Origin: Streptomyces sp. NBC_01446
GTDB taxonomy: Bacteria > Actinomycetota > Actinomycetes > Streptomycetales > Streptomycetaceae
Length of the DNA stretch: 64,000 nt
Assembly (NCBI RefSeq): GCF_026340095.1
Contig: NZ_JAPEPO010000001.1
Span: 4,984,001 to 5,048,000 of the forward strand
Direction: 5' to 3'
The notes below the pieces were generated by a model, which saw only the letters and a list, made by a program, of their open reading frames with translations, searched no databases and had not been told where the DNA came from. Below are positions 61,120-64,000 of the stretch, one piece after another. The position numbers were made by a program, and so were the translations under genes. Position 1 is the stretch's first letter, and each line of letters opens with the position of its first letter.

Positions 61120-61524
61120 ATGGGCGATCCAAAAGATCTACGGGTTCCGCCCGAGAAGCTGACCAAGCTCGCGGACGACCTGGACGACATGCAGGACCAC
61201 CTGGACACGCAGGTGAAGCGCATGGACACGATCGTCGACAGCATCGAGGCGGGCTGGAGCGGCCCGGCGTCGACGGCGTACCGGGGCTTTCACCGGGCGG
61301 CGGCCGAGGACGCCGTACGGATCCGCGAGGTGATGAAGGTCCTGGAGCAGGCGGTCCGCATGAGCCGCGACGGCTTCACCCAGCTCGAACTGGACAAGCT
61401 CGACCAGTTCCGCCGGATCCAGGTCCACGTCGACGTGGCGGGCGAGGCGGACAAGCTGTCCACGCCGAACGTCGAGCCGGCCGCGCCGCCGTCACGGCCG
61501 CGCAGCGGCCTGGACAGCTTCTGA
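61120..61524 (+). CDS. WXG100-family protein, first
   Basis: A 134-residue helical protein with the WXG turn near residue 47 (SIEAGWSGPASTAYRGFHRA), as in ESAT-6-like secreted proteins. The N-terminal helix LRVPPEKLTKLADDLDDMQD and the second helix DAVRIREVMKVLEQAVRMSR form the hairpin. A Pro/Ser-rich tail follows. It would be exported by an ESX/type VII system, which is not in this window. ATG at 61120 follows GGGGGAGCG. It is the first gene of the toxin locus. Confidence 0.82.
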   Translation: MGDPKDLRVPPEKLTKLADDLDDMQDHLDTQVKRMDTIVDSIEAGWSGPASTAYRGFHRAAAEDAVRIREVMKVLEQAVRMSRDGFTQLELDKLDQFRRIQVHVDVAGEADKLSTPNVEPAAPPSRPRSGLDSF

Positions 61525-61664
61525 TCCGGCCGTTCCACCCGGTCATCCGCACGTTCACCAACCGCCGCCGCATCCGCACGCAGCCGTAGACCACAGGCCC
61601 GTACGCGGATGCAGCCGCAACCATGACTCGTAGCCGCAGACGCGCACAGCGACAAGGGGGATCC

Positions 61665-61976
61665 GTGCCGCCCAGCGACGCCGACGACCACATATCGATC
61701 ACCTTCACCACCCTCCACCATCTCGCGGTGGAGCTCGAGGACATCCTCAAACAGCTCAACGGCCGGATCGACGACCTGTACGAGCGCGTAGAGCCCGTCG
61801 TCCTGTCCTGGCAGGGCGAGGCCCGGGAGATGTTCGTCGACAAGCTCGACGAGTGGGACCACTCGGCGCAGGATCTCCAGGCGGCCCAGAAGTGGCTGCA
61901 CGAGATCGTGACGACGGGCCACATCAACTACGCGGCGGCGCACCGGGCGGTCCTGCGCGGCTGGGGCGCGGCCTGA
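61665..61976 (+). CDS. WXG100-family protein, second
   Basis: A 103-residue helical hairpin: HISITFTTLHHLAVELEDIL, then the turn VEPVVLSWQGEAREMFVDKL with W-Q-G (a WXG motif), then SAQDLQAAQKWLHEIV. It probably forms a heterodimer with the first WXG100 protein. GTG at 61665 follows AAGGGGGA. Its stop shares bases with the ATG of the toxin gene (TGATG), so the two are translationally coupled. Confidence 0.82.
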   Translation: MPPSDADDHISITFTTLHHLAVELEDILKQLNGRIDDLYERVEPVVLSWQGEAREMFVDKLDEWDHSAQDLQAAQKWLHEIVTTGHINYAAAHRAVLRGWGAA

Positions 61977-63682
61977 TGGGGACGCCGGCGCCGAGCAGCG
62001 GCACCATCGATGTCAAGCCCTCCACCCTGCACCAGGTCGCGGGCGGGTTCGCGGGCGAGCAGACGCCGTTCGACAAGGCCGCCAAGAACCTGATCAAGGA
62101 GCTGAAGGAGTACCCCGACGCGGGCGGCTACGGCACCGCCCCGCAGGCCTTCGCCGCCTCCTACCTCAAGGCCGGCAACCGCTACCTGGAGGTGTGGGCC
62201 AGGTCCGTCGTCAGCATCGGGGGAGCCGCGGTCGGCTTCGCCACCACAGCGAACAACTACTCCAAGGCGGAGGCCGCCAACGACGCCTCGGGCAAGACCA
62301 AGCCCCGGACGCAGCCCCCGCCCGTCGTCATCGACACGGCCCCGGACTACGGATCGGTCCCCGACCTGAAGTGGGGCGACGACGACGGCGGAGACGACTT
62401 CATCCGCTCGCTCCTGGAGTGCATCCCGGACGTCGTCTGGCACCTCATCCGCCCGCTGCTCGAACACGCCTTCCGCTGGGGCAAGGTCGCCGAGGTCTAC
62501 CCGTATCCGCAACAGCACTACCTCAACTCGCTGTCGCAGTCCTGGGCGGACATGACGATGGCGCTGTCCTGGGCCGAGGACAGCCTGACCCGTCAGATGT
62601 ACGGCATCACACAGCAGAGCAACAGCGAATGGCACGACGCCATGCGCCAGTTCTGCAGCTCGCTGTGGGGCACTACGGCGTGGGGCCAGAGGACCGAGGG
62701 CTACGAGTGGGCGCACGACAAGGCGTCCAACCAGAAGCCGAGCCACCCGGTCATGACAGTCCTCTTCGACACCGCGATGAAGATCAGCGACTTGCTGCGC
62801 GAGTTCGCCGAGGCGGCGGTGTACGTGAACGGCGAGGTCTGGGACATCTACTTCGACGCGGTCAAGAAGGCCGTCGGCGACATCGACCTCAGTGACGGCG
62901 TCGACCTCAAGGACCTCAAGGAGGGCGCGAAGGGCGTAGGCCGTTTCCTCAAGGGCCTCGCCAAGGGCGGCGCCGAGCTGAGCGTCGAGATCACCCTCAA
63001 CATCGACACGGCCGCGCTCAACCGCGTCGTGGAGGAGTACAACCGCCGCGTGAACGCCCTCGTGCCTCAACTCAACGCACTGATGGACGCGTTGGACGAG
63101 GCGCACCGAAGTGCTCCGACGTATGCGGCGGAGGAGGCCCGCGCGGAATCCTTCGGCGCGCGCTCGCTGAACGACTTCAAGCAGGAGCACAAGTACACCA
63201 AGGACGCGGACGAGAAGAACCACTTCTACGCCATCGACCTGGCGAACCAGGAAGGAATCCACGGAAGCCACCCGGTGGACAGGCATATTGGCCTCACTAC
63301 CGATCAGCTGAGCCAGCGCTTGCGTGATCAGAGCGATCCCCCGTCCGCCTCCACGTTCAAAGACATGCCATCCGCCCAACGCTTCACTCAGGCGACACTC
63401 GACGACGCCGACAATGCGGCGCGAGTGGAAAAATGGATCGCAGGAGTTGAGCGACGGGCCAGGAATAACCCGAACCGGAATCCCGACAATTCTAAGATCG
63501 ACCCTCCGCTCACTCTCACCTTCAATGAGGCGACAGGGAAATCAGTCACCCGGGCCGACTATGACGCGCACGGACTGAACGCCACGGCCGGAGACGTAAA
63601 GTCCGTGGAAGTGGCGCTAAAATACAAATCCGGGATCGATCCGCCGTTCGTCGTCATAACGTCCTACCCAGCAGCACCCTAG
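61976..63682 (+). CDS. WXG100-linked polymorphic toxin with RNase A-like C-terminal domain
   Basis: A 568-residue secreted effector. Residues about 1-400 are a helical WXG-like/LXG-type delivery part (DVKPSTLHQVAGGFAGEQTP...). From about residue 425 begins a domain that looks like the bacterial RNase A-like toxin (CdiA-CT type): GSHPVDRHIGLTTDQLSQRL with His432 and His437, STFKDMPSAQRFTQATLD, then PPLTLTFNEATGKSVTR and the end FVVITSYPAA. The C-terminal DNA is clearly poorer in GC than the rest. ATG at 61976 overlaps the previous stop. It should kill neighbouring cells by RNA cleavage. Confidence 0.8.
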   Translation: MGTPAPSSGTIDVKPSTLHQVAGGFAGEQTPFDKAAKNLIKELKEYPDAGGYGTAPQAFAASYLKAGNRYLEVWARSVVSIGGAAVGFATTANNYSKAEAANDASGKTKPRTQPPPVVIDTAPDYGSVPDLKWGDDDGGDDFIRSLLECIPDVVWHLIRPLLEHAFRWGKVAEVYPYPQQHYLNSLSQSWADMTMALSWAEDSLTRQMYGITQQSNSEWHDAMRQFCSSLWGTTAWGQRTEGYEWAHDKASNQKPSHPVMTVLFDTAMKISDLLREFAEAAVYVNGEVWDIYFDAVKKAVGDIDLSDGVDLKDLKEGAKGVGRFLKGLAKGGAELSVEITLNIDTAALNRVVEEYNRRVNALVPQLNALMDALDEAHRSAPTYAAEEARAESFGARSLNDFKQEHKYTKDADEKNHFYAIDLANQEGIHGSHPVDRHIGLTTDQLSQRLRDQSDPPSASTFKDMPSAQRFTQATLDDADNAARVEKWIAGVERRARNNPNRNPDNSKIDPPLTLTFNEATGKSVTRADYDAHGLNATAGDVKSVEVALKYKSGIDPPFVVITSYPAAP

Positions 63683-63702
63683 TCAACGAGGAGTCGAGCA
63701 AG

Positions 63703-64000
63703 GTGAAGTCGTACACAGGTGCGCTGTTCAACAGCGGCCCGGTGGAGAGGCTCCTCGATCTCGCGGCGAGATGTCAGGAATCTTCCGACGCCAGTCCGCT
63801 GGACGACGATCTGCGGCGCTTCATTCGGATTGTGGAGAATTCGAATGCCGCTCATTGGGCCTGCCCGATTTCCAGCGTCGCCGCACTCCTGGAGTTTCTG
63901 GGAGATATCGTGGACGGCGACTCCGCGCCTTTTGTGCCTGCCGAATTTCAGCAGAGGATGCTGCGGGTCGCCGATGGAGTGGGTGGAGGCGAGTATTTGC
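63703..64000 (+). CDS. Probable immunity protein, cut by the window end
   Basis: GTG at 63703 with GAGGAG upstream opens a frame to the last base; 99 residues are visible (VKSYTGALFNSGPVERLLDL, then helical stretches LRRFIRIVENSNAAHWACPI, AALLEFLGDIVDG). It has no signal peptide. The location 20 bp after an RNase A-like toxin gene, low GC and small acidic helical type suit a cognate immunity protein. No family was recognised. Confidence 0.6.
   Translation, partial: MKSYTGALFNSGPVERLLDLAARCQESSDASPLDDDLRRFIRIVENSNAAHWACPISSVAALLEFLGDIVDGDSAPFVPAEFQQRMLRVADGVGGGEYL

Overview
The window looks like chromosomal DNA of a Streptomyces. The evidence is uniformly high GC, strong third-position GC bias, many GTG starts, several start codons that directly follow a -10-like TAGGNT (leaderless transcripts), an SsgA-like sporulation protein, DasR-type operators on N-acetylglucosamine PTS genes, and the abundant Streptomyces intergenic motif GCGCAGTTCCCCGCGCCCC. 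From memory the gene order from the HppD gene to the class A PBP matches the S. coelicolor core region around SCO2897-SCO2927; I could not check this by alignment.

Layout. 1-2.3 kb: mostly non-coding DNA with a TetR regulator and a small membrane protein. 2.3-6.3 kb: a decayed ESX/WXG100-type locus (WXG-like gene, a large partner broken by an in-frame stop and a frameshift, two Cys-rich anchored proteins, and a 47-codon remnant). 6.3-6.5 kb: tRNA-Cys with a 41-bp perfect hairpin. 6.7-12.6 kb: MFS exporter, 23-bp tandem repeats, DEAD/DEAH helicase, IclR regulator, a 130-bp tandem duplication and a Lon-like (S16) membrane protease. 12.6-16.4 kb: a complete glycine-betaine/choline-type ABC importer. 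16.5-19.4 kb: Lrp/AsnC regulator divergent from HppD, followed by a three-gene cobalt-type nitrile hydratase. 19.5-29.6 kb: TPR protein, FAD-linked oxidase, SsgG-like protein, two RDD membrane proteins and a secreted M6 metalloprotease. 29.6-34.6 kb: nicotinamidase and nicotinate phosphoribosyltransferase (NAD salvage), ClpS, a DUF2017 protein and an amino-acid permease. 34.6-36.7 kb: a JAMM peptidase, a short Cys-containing leader peptide, CysO and CysM (the CysO-dependent cysteine pathway). 36.8-38.3 kb: membrane-anchored PemK/MazF-like protein and a metallo-beta-lactamase-fold hydrolase. 38.4-41.7 kb: nagE2, nagE1 and nagF PTS genes with dre sites. 41.7-43.8 kb: rph, a lipoprotein, rdgB and tRNA-Leu(UAG). 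43.8-45.25 kb: two tandem, frameshifted HNH endonuclease genes built from repeated xDTSHF modules. 45.3-51.1 kb: ProP-like MFS, Bcp, a DUF3618 protein, a GroES-like protein, a guanidine-III riboswitch with an SMR (Gdx/SugE) exporter, and a class A PBP. 51.3-54.8 kb: a DUF990-type ABC-2 exporter and a DUF1707/LiaF-like protein. 54.8-60.9 kb: SGNH lipase-like protein, DUF445 protein, an MFS and GlxA-type AraC regulator divergent pair, a glyoxalase-fold protein and a small membrane protein. 61.1-64.0 kb: a second, intact WXG100 locus that ends in an RNase A-like toxin and the start of a probable immunity gene, which is cut by the window edge.

The most useful observations are the guanidine-III riboswitch/exporter pair, the cysteine-responsive leader ORF upstream of cysO-cysM with a CysO tail (GGMA) that needs trimming, the split nitrile hydratase beside HppD with no visible activator, the WXG100/RNase A-like toxin module whose 3' end drops in GC, and the decaying tandem HNH family next to a tRNA gene.
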